The notes beneath the pieces are model-generated. The model was given only the letters and a program-made list of their open reading frames with translations. It was not told where the DNA came from and did not search any database. Positions 41,658 to 50,192 of a stretch of 64,000 nt of DNA are shown piece by piece. The DNA is from Acherontichlamydia pituitae. GTDB taxonomy: Bacteria > Chlamydiota > Chlamydiia > Chlamydiales > Rhabdochlamydiaceae. The stretch is from assembly GCA_019634675.1 (NCBI GenBank), contig JAHCAX010000005.1, positions 62,001 to 126,000 of the forward strand, read 5' to 3'. Position 1 is the first letter of the stretch; each line of letters starts with the position of its first letter. The position numbers and the translations under genes are program-made.

Positions 41658-42227
41658 TTAGTTCAAGCTGAGGTCTTCAGGGATCATCGAAAGGGTGGCG
41701 TACTTGCCTCCCATTTCACGGAGGATCATCTGCCAGGCTTTTTCCGGCGGCGTCTCAAAGACATGCTTGGCGGAACCTGGATGCAGAAACCATCCTCCGC
41801 TTAAAAATTCCCTTTCAAGCTGTCCAGCTCCCCAGCCAGCGTAGCCGAAGCAGAGGCGGACAGCGGGCCCGTTTGGATCGGCGATCGCTTCTTGGAGAAA
41901 CTGGAGGTCTCCGCCGAGGTAGACGCCGTCGCACAGTTTGAGGGTTTGGTCGGGAATGTGGTCGGAGGAGTGGAGGAGCATCATCTGGTTGGGCTGGATG
42001 GGGCCTCCGGCGCGGATGTGGACATTGTGGTTGTTGAGTTCTTTGACGTTTAAGATCTCGTCAGGAAGCTCCATTTCGAGGTTCTTGTTGATGATCAGGC
42101 CGAAAGACCCTGCCGGGCTATGTTCGCAGATGATCAGAACGCTGCGAAAATAGATCCCCGTGTCGATATCGGGACTAGCGATCAGAAACGAGCCTTTTGT
42201 CAAATGGGAATAAGGTGCCGATTCCAT
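41658..42227 (-). CDS. yqgE: YqgE/AlgH (UPF0301) family protein
   Basis: 189 aa from the ATG at 42227, with AGG about 9 nt upstream; an ATG three codons earlier is equally in frame. Family motifs: G-S-F-L-I-A-S-P, S-V-L-I-I-C-E-H, G-S-F-G-L-I-I-N-K, G-G-P-I-Q and G-Y-A-G-W-G-A-G-Q-L-E-R-E. Molecular role unknown in general. It sits between mlaD and the aminotransferase in one run of same-strand genes. Confidence 0.9.
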   Translation of the reverse strand: MESAPYSHLTKGSFLIASPDIDTGIYFRSVLIICEHSPAGSFGLIINKNLEMELPDEILNVKELNNHNVHIRAGGPIQPNQMMLLHSSDHIPDQTLKLCDGVYLGGDLQFLQEAIADPNGPAVRLCFGYAGWGAGQLEREFLSGGWFLHPGSAKHVFETPPEKAWQMILREMGGKYATLSMIPEDLSLN

Positions 42228-42244
42228 GAGGCCCATCCTGTCTG

Positions 42245-43444
42245 TTAGTTAGAGGCTTCCATTAGCTGCTGATTATAAAGTCGCAAGTTGTCCGACAGGG
42301 CGTCTGCTTGGCGGAGCAGCTCAGCGAAGTCCTGTTTGAACTTATCATTGTTCAAGATGACCTCTTTTTCAGGGGAAAGTTCAGCGCGGTCGATCAGCAT
42401 CGAGAGGCGGGACATTGCTGTATTGATATCGTCGACCTCGTTTTCGAAATAGTTCTTAAAGCTTTGGGGGTTGTCCAAGGAGTTGAGGACGGTGAGCCTT
42501 TGGGCCCGTTGCCGCTGCCAGCTCTTGTTCAGATGGAAGAGTAGCCCGTAATGGTTGATATCGTTCATGAGGGTATTGGCCTTGCTCATCACAGCTGTGA
42601 ACCTTAAGTAGAGGTCGTCGCCTTTAATGAGCTTGCCGAGGGTCCCTCTGCCGCTTGCGATATCCCTGCCGATCAGGTCGAAAGAGTGGGTCGCGTTCTT
42701 GAGATTCCGCATGACGACGCTGGCATTTGCAAAGACTTTTCCATCCTTCATTTCGCGCACAGCATCTTGGATATCGCACATCGTGCTGCTGAAGTGGTCG
42801 ACTCCTGTTTTGATCCCAGAAACCAATTGAAGGTCGTTGGCTGATTTGACCGCTGTTTTGACCTCGTCCATGGCGCTGCCGAACGAACGGACAGCATTGC
42901 CGAGGTCGTCGCCGTTCTTTTGCAGCCAGCGGTTGACCTCTTTGATTGTGACTTGGAGGTTGTTGGACAGGTCGGAGAGCTCGTTCATGGCGTTCTCGAT
43001 CGGATCGACCGATTCGGCATAGATTGGCTGGTTAGTGACCAGCTTTGGAGTAATCCCTTTAGGAGGAGCTTTGGGGATGATCGCAATCGATTTTTCGCCG
43101 AGCAGGCCCGATGTCTGGATCGAGATCTCGTCAGTATCGTACACTTTGACGCTCGAGTCGATCTTCAAGACAAGCTGGTAGAAGTAGATCCGTCCGAGCA
43201 TATCTGTCGCAGGGGCTTTGCGCGCATCGTAAATTTCATCGATGGCAACGACCTCTCCAACAGGTTTTCCTGCAAACATCACACGGGTGCCGACATTGAT
43301 CTTATTGATGTTGGAAAACCGGACGTAAAGGGTCTGTTTGCCATCGCCGACGCTCGGTTTGAGGAACATGATCAATGAGACGATCAAAAAGCAAGCCGCC
43401 ACGACAAAAATGCCGATCAGCATGTTTTTCGTTTGTTCACCCAT
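42245..43444 (-). CDS. mlaD: MCE-domain lipid-binding protein of an Mla-type transporter
   Basis: 399 aa; AAGGAG lies 10 nt before the ATG. One N-terminal membrane helix (about 9-28), then an MCE domain (about 35-135) with F-S-N-I-N-K-I-N-V-G-T-R-V, F-A-G-K-P-V-G-E-V and T-S-G-L-L-G-E-K. The long C-terminal part (150-399) is helical, like the MCE proteins that form a periplasmic tube. It overlaps the ATPase gene by 8 bp. It would carry phospholipid between the membranes. Confidence 0.9.
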   Translation of the reverse strand: MGEQTKNMLIGIFVVAACFLIVSLIMFLKPSVGDGKQTLYVRFSNINKINVGTRVMFAGKPVGEVVAIDEIYDARKAPATDMLGRIYFYQLVLKIDSSVKVYDTDEISIQTSGLLGEKSIAIIPKAPPKGITPKLVTNQPIYAESVDPIENAMNELSDLSNNLQVTIKEVNRWLQKNGDDLGNAVRSFGSAMDEVKTAVKSANDLQLVSGIKTGVDHFSSTMCDIQDAVREMKDGKVFANASVVMRNLKNATHSFDLIGRDIASGRGTLGKLIKGDDLYLRFTAVMSKANTLMNDINHYGLLFHLNKSWQRQRAQRLTVLNSLDNPQSFKNYFENEVDDINTAMSRLSMLIDRAELSPEKEVILNNDKFKQDFAELLRQADALSDNLRLYNQQLMEASN

Positions 43445-44219
43445 GGTGATTTTTCTCCTTCAAGGTTCTCGGGTCCTGCGAGATCGTCGTGTACAAAAAC
43501 TTGATCAACGGATCATCGATCTTCAAAAACTCATCGGGCTCAGCAAGATGGGCTATCTTCCCATCGCGGATCAGGGCGAGCCGGTCGCCGACATACAGAG
43601 CAGAAAACATGTCATGGGTAACGACGATGCTTGTCGCTTTCAGCTCTTCCTGTGTTTTAACGATTAGCTCATTAATTTGCATAGCAATAATTGGATCGAG
43701 GCCTGTCGTCGGCTCATCATAGAGGACAATTTGAGGGCGGTAGACGATCACCCGGGCAAGCGCTGCCCGCTTGCGCATCCCTCCGGAAAGTTCCGACGGC
43801 ATCTTCTTTTGCGTTCCGGCCAGCCCGACAAGTTCTAATGCATGGCTGACCCGGTCGTTGATCTCTGCATGGGAGACTTTTTTGCCAGTATGGGGATCTC
43901 CATGTTCGCGCAAATAAAAGGCTGCATTGTCCTCGACCGACATCGAGTCGAACAGGGCTCCTCCCTGAAAGAGCATCCCCATGTGCCTGACAGCGCGCAG
44001 CAGCTCCGATCCTCTAAGCTCGGTGATCTCTACGCCATCTACATCGATAGATCCGTCGTCTGGTTTTAAAATCCCGATGATGTGCTTCAGCAAAACGCTC
44101 TTGCCGATCCCTGACGGTCCTAAGATCACCAGCGTCTCGCCGCTTTTGACCTCGAGGTCCATGCCGGCCAGGACTTGGAGCTTGCCAAATTTTTTCCACA
44201 GATTGCGTATTGTGATCAT
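43437..44219 (-). CDS. mlaF: ABC transporter ATPase of an Mla-type lipid transporter
   Basis: 260 aa. Walker A G-P-S-G-I-G-K-S (about 35-42), signature L-S-G-G-M-R-K-R, Walker B V-L-Y-D-E-P-T-T-G-L-D-P, and H-loop V-T-H-D. It energises phospholipid transport with the permease and MCE protein next to it. Starts immediately after the permease stop (TGATATG). Confidence 0.93.
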   Translation of the reverse strand: MITIRNLWKKFGKLQVLAGMDLEVKSGETLVILGPSGIGKSVLLKHIIGILKPDDGSIDVDGVEITELRGSELLRAVRHMGMLFQGGALFDSMSVEDNAAFYLREHGDPHTGKKVSHAEINDRVSHALELVGLAGTQKKMPSELSGGMRKRAALARVIVYRPQIVLYDEPTTGLDPIIAMQINELIVKTQEELKATSIVVTHDMFSALYVGDRLALIRDGKIAHLAEPDEFLKIDDPLIKFLYTTISQDPRTLKEKNHHG

Positions 44220-44220
44220 A

Positions 44221-45072
44221 TCAGTCCAATAACCCCGATAATTGGTCGTGGATGATATTGAGGCCGACCGTGAGGAAGAAGTTGACGAACAGGATGCAGC
44301 AATAGGTCACAACGACACTATTGGTCGTCGATCTTCCCACTCCTGCAGCGCCCCCTGAAGTGCGCAACCCTTTATAGCATGCGATCGTCATGATCAGGAT
44401 CCCAAAGACAAAACCTTTGATCACCCCTGTCAGGAAGTCGAAATAGGTGATATGGGTGGGCATTGGATCGAAATAGGTAATGGGAGCCATCCCAAAAAAG
44501 TAGACGGCGACCAGATACCCTCCGAAAATCCCCATCACAATACTGAAGATGACGAGCAAGGGGATCATGAACACCCCTGCGATAAAGCGAGGAGAGATCA
44601 GATAGCGGTTGGGATTGACGGCCATCGTCTTGAGCGCATCGATCTGTTCGGTGACCTGCATCGTTCCGAGCTCAGCGCACATCGCAGCCCCGACCCTTCC
44701 GGTGACCATGAATGCGGTCAGCACAGGGCCTAGCTCGGTCATCATCGCCTTGGCGACCATCAGGCCTGTCACGGAAGCAAGGCCTTTGTCGGAGAGCTGG
44801 TAGAACGACTGGGCGGCAAGCACCATCCCTGTCGACAGACCCGTTATGGCCACAACAGGAAGGGATGCGACGCCGATATCGAACAGCTGTTTCAAGATCA
44901 AGTAGAAGTGGGGAGGGCGGCGGACCGTCGCTTTGGCCACATCGTAGATGAGGACTGCGTATTCGCCGACAGAGATGACAAATCCCAAGGCAGCATACAG
45001 TCGCTTGAGCAAAGGGTGCTGGTGGTGGTTGTTCGCAGCTGTCTGTCCATTGTTTCCGTTCAAAGCAACCAT
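44221..45072 (-). CDS. mlaE: MlaE-type permease
   Basis: 283 aa from the ATG at 45072; a TTG eight codons earlier is possible and no good ribosome binding site settles it. Five to six membrane helices. Family features: L-P-V-V-A-I-T-G-L-S-T-G-M-V, E-L-G-P-V-L-T-A-F-M-V-T-G-R-V-G-A-A and E-L-G-T-M-Q-V-T-E-Q-I-D-A-L. It is the first gene of the mlaE-mlaF-mlaD unit, with yqgE and the aminotransferase following. Confidence 0.92.
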   Translation of the reverse strand: MVALNGNNGQTAANNHHQHPLLKRLYAALGFVISVGEYAVLIYDVAKATVRRPPHFYLILKQLFDIGVASLPVVAITGLSTGMVLAAQSFYQLSDKGLASVTGLMVAKAMMTELGPVLTAFMVTGRVGAAMCAELGTMQVTEQIDALKTMAVNPNRYLISPRFIAGVFMIPLLVIFSIVMGIFGGYLVAVYFFGMAPITYFDPMPTHITYFDFLTGVIKGFVFGILIMTIACYKGLRTSGGAAGVGRSTTNSVVVTYCCILFVNFFLTVGLNIIHDQLSGLLD

Positions 45073-45189
45073 CCCTGTATTTATACATTGCCCCAAAATC
45101 GGATTGTATCGGAAGCGGCATTTGGGGTCAAATCACAGAAAAAAAAAGATCAGATTTCTTAATAATGAGGTAATATTTTAGATAATTAG

Positions 45190-45579
45190 TCATGTGTCAG
45201 GATAAATTCCAGTATGGAAAAAATACGATAATTCATCCTTATTAATTTTCTTATTTGCAACTTCGACAACAAGTTGTTCAAGCCGTTTTATTTTAAACTT
45301 AATGGGGGCGCTGTTAACTTGCAAGAATACTAAAGCCGCGACATAGGCTGTTCTTTTGTTCCCATCATTAAAAGGGTGATTCTTAGCTAAGTGGTATAAA
45401 TAGACTGCAGCCTTGTCATAAATGGAGGGGTACATTTCTGATCCTCCAAAAGACATTTTAGGTGCTTCTAATGCAGAGTGAAGGAGGTTTTTGTCTCTAA
45501 TTCCTTTTAATCCGCCAAATTCAATCAGCAATTTATCATGCAATGCGATTACATGTTTCGAGGTAAGATATTTGGTCAC
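45190..45579 (-). CDS. doc: Doc-type (Fic-fold) toxin
   Basis: 129 aa. The Doc active-site motif H-P-F-N-D-G-N-K-R-T-A is complete (about 69-79). Doc toxins phosphorylate EF-Tu and stop translation. The start overlaps the stop of the antitoxin gene by 4 bp (ATGA). This is distinct in size and motif (N-K-R) from the 367-aa Fic protein at 18210. Confidence 0.9.
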   Translation of the reverse strand: MTKYLTSKHVIALHDKLLIEFGGLKGIRDKNLLHSALEAPKMSFGGSEMYPSIYDKAAVYLYHLAKNHPFNDGNKRTAYVAALVFLQVNSAPIKFKIKRLEQLVVEVANKKINKDELSYFFHTGIYPDT

Positions 45580-45836
45580 TTAGTAGCAAGTCTTTTTAAA
45601 GCATTTCTGTTTTCAGAGATAATTTTTTCTGCAATTGATTCAAGCTCTTCATCAGAAATGTCCTCGTCTTGAAATTCAGGTACAACTTTGGAACGAATGT
45701 AATCTTGCAAAGTAACACCTTGTAAAGCAGCAACGGCTTTTAGTTTTCTGTGTTGAGCAATCGAAAAATCGACAGTGACCCTGGTCGTTTTTTTAAGGGA
45801 TTTCGAAACAAATCTTTTACGACGTTTTGTTTTCAT
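45576..45836 (-). CDS. Antitoxin of the Doc pair
   Basis: 86 aa. A basic N-terminus (K-R-R-K-R), then R-V-T-V-D-F-S-I-A-Q-H-R-K-L-K-A-V-A-A-L-type ribbon-helix-helix pattern (about 18-45), and an acidic to basic C-terminal helix ending N-A-L-K-R-L, which may neutralise the toxin. It precedes doc and would be co-transcribed and autoregulatory. Confidence 0.82.
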   Translation of the reverse strand: MKTKRRKRFVSKSLKKTTRVTVDFSIAQHRKLKAVAALQGVTLQDYIRSKVVPEFQDEDISDEELESIAEKIISENRNALKRLATK

Positions 45837-45852
45837 AAGACTTCTCCAGCTA

Positions 45853-45876
45853 TATATCAGTATATCAGTATATCAG
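45853..45876 (-). promoter_or_regulatory. Three direct 8-bp repeats upstream of the antitoxin
   Basis: TATATCAG is repeated three times without gaps at 45853-45860, 45861-45868 and 45869-45876, starting 17 bp before the antitoxin ATG. It overlaps the place where the promoter should be, so it may be the operator of the module or a slippage-prone promoter spacer. Confidence 0.55.
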
Positions 45877-45942
45877 TTTTTTCCAAGCTGATAATTTGGA
45901 AAAATTAATAGAATATGGAAACGAGGGGAGTTTCTAGGCAAA

Positions 45943-45978
45943 AAAGACACCTTCCACGATTAAGCGGAAGGTGTCTTT
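45943..45978 (-). terminator. Terminator of the translocator operon
   Basis: AAAGACACCTTCC and GGAAGGTGTCTTT form a perfect 13-bp stem with a 10-nt loop. On the minus strand it is followed by a T-run (AAAAA on the plus strand at 45941-45945), 24 bp after the copD-like stop. The A-rich and T-rich sides make it potentially bidirectional. Confidence 0.85.
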
Positions 45979-46002
45979 GAGTAGAACTTTTATGGAGTTT
46001 TT

Positions 46003-46545
46003 TTAAGCGCCGCGGCCTTTCTTCTCGATGATACTGTTCGCAAGCTGGTTTGCTTTATCGATAGCGCCTTGAGCAGAGTTTTGACCTTCTTGGGCTGACT
46101 GGAAGCGGACTTGGCTAAGGACAGCACGCTTCGATTCGTCTTCAGTGACATTGCTTTGAAGCAGGGTCTTAAAGCCGTCTCCGCCGTAAGGGAGGGTCTT
46201 TGCAGCTGTTTTCAAAGTAGATCTCATGAACTCATTGTCGACTAGTTTTTCTGCAATCGACTTAAATAAGGCTTCAATAGGGCTGCTTCCTGGTTCCAGA
46301 TTAAGCGTCGGACTAGCGGCTCCTTTCGGAAAGAATCCTGATGCAATCCCTGCGCTTCCAGCTAAAAATGCTGTAGCGAGGGTAGCTCCTGCTTGCAGGC
46401 GCATCCAGCCGATCTGTCCATCTGTTAGATCGCCATATTGGTGCAGCTGGCTCAAGAGGCGGGACGTATGTTGGGTCCCGAGCTGGCTGAATGTTTGCAT
46501 GATATTAGCAAGCTGCGGAAGTAAAGCGTATACAGAACCTGACAT
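46003..46545 (-). CDS. copD: CopD-like minor type III translocator
   Basis: 180 aa, shorter than typical chlamydial CopD. A single hydrophobic stretch (about 45-65: G-A-T-L-A-T-A-F-L-A-G) is followed by an amphipathic C-terminal half with a coiled-coil-like end. YopD-type translocators insert into the host membrane with a YopB-type partner. Identification rests on gene order (chaperone, CopB-like, then this) and on the small size with one hydrophobic segment; sequence similarity alone is weak. Confidence 0.7.
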   Translation of the reverse strand: MSGSVYALLPQLANIMQTFSQLGTQHTSRLLSQLHQYGDLTDGQIGWMRLQAGATLATAFLAGSAGIASGFFPKGAASPTLNLEPGSSPIEALFKSIAEKLVDNEFMRSTLKTAAKTLPYGGDGFKTLLQSNVTEDESKRAVLSQVRFQSAQEGQNSAQGAIDKANQLANSIIEKKGRGA

Positions 46546-46566
46546 AAGTGTTCTCCTTAAATAATT

Positions 46567-47544
46567 TTAACTTAATAATTCTTTTACGACGGCTTCGTTC
46601 GATCGGATCGCCAACTTAACAAATAAGTTCGATTTATCGTGTGCGGCATTCAGGCCGTCCAGGACCCCTTCGATCGATTTGGTCGTATTATCGATGAGGT
46701 GTCTTTCAACAGTCATTTTCGATTTAACTTTAGTGAGGTCGGCTTGCGACCAGATCAGATTGGCATCGGCATGCCCTTTTCCAATCGTTGTGACGCCATC
46801 GAAGATAGCAAGTGTCGCTTGGGCGATGATGATGGCCTTATCGAAAAATTCGACGCCAGACCATGCAAAAGCTCCAGCCGATCCACCGAGTCCAATAATA
46901 CCCGAGAGAAGGCCTACAGCGGAAGGGAGGAGGATGGCGAGCATTTGCCGCTTTGATTCATCTTCGTTAGCAAGTTTTTTCGCAACCCAGTCCCAAGTTC
47001 CCGATTCGGACATCAGCATGTTGGCTATGGAGAAGATCCCGGATGCGATCATGCAGCCTCCGACAACTGTTCCAGCTCCCGTCGAAACAAGGGAGATACC
47101 GATCACGATCGAAAGGGCGGAAAGCAGGGAGGTGGCCACTTTCTTTAAAAGTGACCAGAAATCGGATGACTTGGCGTTCTCAGCTGCTTCTTTGAGCTTT
47201 TGCAGGTTTTCAGCGGAGATGTCCTGAAGCTGCAGGCGGAACGCTTCCAAACGGACGCCGAGCGTAGATAAAACTTGATCGCCGAATGAGCGGAAAGATT
47301 CCATCGCAGCTAAAAAGCGGAGTTCGCTGAGCGTAGGATGATTGGCAGGAGATGGGACATCTTCTGAAAAGCTTGGAGGGGTAAGTGTCGGCCTATCGAT
47401 GATGACGGGAATTGACGGTCCTAGCGCAGACGCTGCCATGCTGTCTTCAACAGCGGATGGGACATGGGTGTGCGGGTCCGCTGCAGGAGGAATCTGCAGT
47501 GATGGGTCAAAATGGGTCCTGGAACCGACAGCTACTGGAAACAT
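46567..47544 (-). CDS. copB: CopB-like major type III translocator
   Basis: 325 aa. The N-terminal 70 residues are Pro/Ser/Ala-rich. Two strongly hydrophobic regions (about 135-180 and 200-230) with small-residue patterns flank a charged loop, as in YopB/CopB pore-forming translocators. A helical C-terminus follows. Starts 7 bp after the chaperone stop. Function in host membrane pore formation is by family and context. Confidence 0.78.
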   Translation of the reverse strand: MFPVAVGSRTHFDPSLQIPPAADPHTHVPSAVEDSMAASALGPSIPVIIDRPTLTPPSFSEDVPSPANHPTLSELRFLAAMESFRSFGDQVLSTLGVRLEAFRLQLQDISAENLQKLKEAAENAKSSDFWSLLKKVATSLLSALSIVIGISLVSTGAGTVVGGCMIASGIFSIANMLMSESGTWDWVAKKLANEDESKRQMLAILLPSAVGLLSGIIGLGGSAGAFAWSGVEFFDKAIIIAQATLAIFDGVTTIGKGHADANLIWSQADLTKVKSKMTVERHLIDNTTKSIEGVLDGLNAAHDKSNLFVKLAIRSNEAVVKELLS

Positions 47545-47551
47545 ATGTTTC

Positions 47552-47998
47552 TTATTGTGTCCGTGTTTTTAACATGTTGATCTTTGCTGCAAGGTGTTTG
47601 CCCTCTTCCGTTTCGAGGTTGAGGAGCTTTTCTGCCGCAATCAGCGCTTTATGCGCTTCTTCGGCATCGCCTTGCGAGAGGTAGCACTCAGCCGCATGAA
47701 AATGGGGCAAAGGGTCTTTGTCATTGAGCAAGACCACCATGCACCAGGCATGCAATGCTGCAGTAAAATCTTTTTTCATCTGCTCTGAAGAGGCCAGGCC
47801 TTTCCAGAAGCCATGATTGAACGGGGCCGAGAGGACGAGTTTGGTAAATATCTCGGCAGCCGTCTCGTAATTGCCGTCATTATACAGCTTGAAGGCTGTT
47901 GCGTACAGTCCATTTTGCTCCTCTTTCGAAAGAGGTTTTACCCCTTCGGAAGACAAGTTAAGGATTTCGGCAATCTTCTTTTGAATATCGATTTCCAT
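47552..47998 (-). CDS. lcrH: LcrH/SycD-type translocator chaperone
   Basis: 148 aa with three TPR units. Family pattern: L-Y-A-T-A-F-K-L-Y-N-D-G-N-Y-E-T-A-A-E-I-F, then P-F-N-H-G-F-W-K-G-L-A-S, and P-x-x-x-F-H-A-A-E-C-Y-L-x-x-G-D. These class II chaperones hold the translocators before secretion. Its ATG overlaps the stop of the upstream gene (TAATG) and it is followed by the copB-like gene, so expression is tightly coupled. Confidence 0.9.
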   Translation of the reverse strand: MEIDIQKKIAEILNLSSEGVKPLSKEEQNGLYATAFKLYNDGNYETAAEIFTKLVLSAPFNHGFWKGLASSEQMKKDFTAALHAWCMVVLLNDKDPLPHFHAAECYLSQGDAEEAHKALIAAEKLLNLETEEGKHLAAKINMLKTRTQ

Positions 47999-48507
47999 TA
48001 GATCCTGATCTTCCCGAGGATTGAGTCAATGTGGCGCATCAGCATCTCTAATGTTTTTTGGGCGTTTTCCGTGTATTGGATCCGGTCTTCGTACCCTTGG
48101 TTGATGTACATCGTTGTCTCATTGACCTTTGAGACCTGGTCTTTTACGGAGCTGTCCAGGAGGCTGAGAGATGTTTCGATGTCATCGAGCTTAAAGACGT
48201 AGATCTTTGGGTCGTAGACGTCTTGGATCTCGTCGTAATTGACAAATGAGCCGAAGATTTGCGGGTTGAGGTCGTGGATCCGTCGGATCGTCTCCTGCAT
48301 ATCTTGGTCTTCGCTAAAATCGGCGTCTTTCTTATCTTTTTTGGCGTGGGTAAGCGCTGCAATCAATTTTTGAAGTTCCCGGTTTTGGTCGTTCAGAAGG
48401 CTGAGGTTAGAGATCAATGAATTGATATTGGTCTCAGTAAAGTCAAAAGCCTTTTGCTGAGCTTGCAAGAACTCGAGTGCAAGATTGTATCCATGTACTG
48501 CCGTCAT
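47998..48507 (-). CDS. Coiled-coil protein heading the translocator operon
   Basis: 169 aa from the ATG at 48507, with AGGAG 6 nt upstream; the longer ORF from 48567 has no such site. Two helical segments (about 15-60 with Asn/Leu/Gln heptads, and 95-165) and a short acidic linker suggest a coiled-coil. In C. trachomatis the order is chaperone, CT577, CopB, CopD; here the unknown gene comes first instead. It may be a secreted needle-tip, chaperone or regulator component; I do not recognise its family. Confidence 0.7.
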   Translation of the reverse strand: MTAVHGYNLALEFLQAQQKAFDFTETNINSLISNLSLLNDQNRELQKLIAALTHAKKDKKDADFSEDQDMQETIRRIHDLNPQIFGSFVNYDEIQDVYDPKIYVFKLDDIETSLSLLDSSVKDQVSKVNETTMYINQGYEDRIQYTENAQKTLEMLMRHIDSILGKIRI

Positions 48508-48712
48508 ACTTTCTCCTATGTATAGCCACCCGTCTGCAAGTTTATCAAAACAAGGGCATTTATTCAATCATAAGCGAGTGTAAATCAATCATTTAATGTT
48601 AAGTAAATTTTTGGTTTTATCGATTTTTTCAAAAATTTCATTTTTAGTTTGCTTAAATGCTCGGTTTTAATATGATGAATGCATTTTAAATTTAAAATAT
48701 TCTGGTTTGGTT

Positions 48713-50179
48713 ATGTTTGATGTAACAAAGTTTTCAGCTTCAAATTATATTAATGCGCTAATGTTGCAAAGTTATAATGGTGAATTGCTCCATTCAAATG
48801 GGATCATGAAATTTGTTGAAAAAGAAATTTTTTCAAGGGCGATCGGCCTCTTGCTCTCTCCAGCCGCATTGGCCGATTTTGCACTGCATGCGGCAAGCAT
48901 CCCGTTTTCCAGCGACAACCAGCTCCAACGGGTCCAGGATGCTGTTTCGCCGATGCTGTTCGGCAGTGTATTTGCAGCAGTCCATCCCTATCTGGGATGC
49001 TACGCGGCGGAACCGGTAAAAAAACACATCGCCGCCGGGATTTTGCTCAGCGGATCGGACCGCGGCTTTGATGCAGTCTGTTCCCCTTTGACCGCAATGG
49101 AAGAGATCGCGACGTTGGGGGATGAGGTGACAGCGCCTTCCCAATTGACAGAGGCGGAAAAGCAGTTGCTCCACGGCGCGACCTCTTATGAGACCAGTCT
49201 TGAAAAAATCCAATCGTTTGATTTTTTCAACTTCAATTTAACAAGCCATTTGACAGGCAAGATGATCCAAGCAATCGAGAATTGCCGATTGCCATTGCCG
49301 ATGCAGGAAGCGGCTAAAAGAGCGGCATTGGTCGCCTATCCGGTCTTGATGCTCTTGGATTTGGCGGTTTATGCTGTGTCGACGGTGGCCTGCTTAGGCG
49401 CATTCGCAGTCAAAATGCTCGGCGGGCAATCGTCCGCTTATATGGAAACGGCCTCTTCTCCAGAGGTCATCATTGCCAATATCGCCAAGATCCCTCTATT
49501 TTTCGTCAGCGCAACCCTAGGATTTGCCGCTGCTTGGGTCGATCCGAAGTTCGGCGCTAGTTTTAGTGAAAAGGGGACAAATACTGCAGCTCAATGGATG
49601 TTTTCATTTCAAATGAACAAGATTCACGCGCAGATGGCTGCGATGACGCCAGGGCAAAAGCTTTTGCTTCCAGCCGTCATTACCCGTCCTGAGCAACGAG
49701 ATCAAGACCTATGCTTGCTCCCTGCATGGAATTCCCATATGCGTTATTTGTTGGTCGAAAAGGTCGATGAAGGTCATTTTGAAGCTGAGCTGATCGAAAG
49801 GGGAGGTGACCATGCAAAGACCCGCCCTGTTCCATTAGAGCAAATGCAAGACATTGTCGAACGGACATTGTCGCTTCGTTACAACTTCGGGCATGAAGCA
49901 GGAAATGGATCGGTCAGATCGGAATATTCTGTGCGCGATGGGATTGTTGATCTGGGAGCGCAGCCTGCAAATTTAAGCAATTGCGTGATCACAAACCTCT
50001 TTGCAGCCATTCAAGTCATCCGGCATCGGGAAGGACGCAATGATTTTGAAGATTTCTGCATTGCATTAAAGCAAAAGGCGATGGAGCGCTATGCGATCTA
50101 TCAGCGGGACTTCTATCCTTTTGGAGACATCGGTTCTGCAATTGAAGAGATCCAGCGCCGGGCTGGCCTTGTTGTTTAG
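48713..50179 (+). CDS. Large hypothetical protein with hydrophobic segments, candidate effector
   Basis: 488 aa from the ATG at 48713. Hydrophobic segments at about 205-235 and 260-290 could span a membrane as a hairpin. The N-terminal 200 residues and the C-terminal 190 residues look soluble, the latter with a R-Y-L-L-V-E-K-V-D-E-G-H-F-type strand and an H-R-E-G-R patch. No signal peptide. It is divergent from the translocator operon, sharing its upstream gap (48508-48712), where TTGCTT-N16-TATGAT could be its promoter. Confidence 0.7.
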   Translation: MFDVTKFSASNYINALMLQSYNGELLHSNGIMKFVEKEIFSRAIGLLLSPAALADFALHAASIPFSSDNQLQRVQDAVSPMLFGSVFAAVHPYLGCYAAEPVKKHIAAGILLSGSDRGFDAVCSPLTAMEEIATLGDEVTAPSQLTEAEKQLLHGATSYETSLEKIQSFDFFNFNLTSHLTGKMIQAIENCRLPLPMQEAAKRAALVAYPVLMLLDLAVYAVSTVACLGAFAVKMLGGQSSAYMETASSPEVIIANIAKIPLFFVSATLGFAAAWVDPKFGASFSEKGTNTAAQWMFSFQMNKIHAQMAAMTPGQKLLLPAVITRPEQRDQDLCLLPAWNSHMRYLLVEKVDEGHFEAELIERGGDHAKTRPVPLEQMQDIVERTLSLRYNFGHEAGNGSVRSEYSVRDGIVDLGAQPANLSNCVITNLFAAIQVIRHREGRNDFEDFCIALKQKAMERYAIYQRDFYPFGDIGSAIEEIQRRAGLVV

Positions 50180-50192
50180 ATACCGTTCATCA

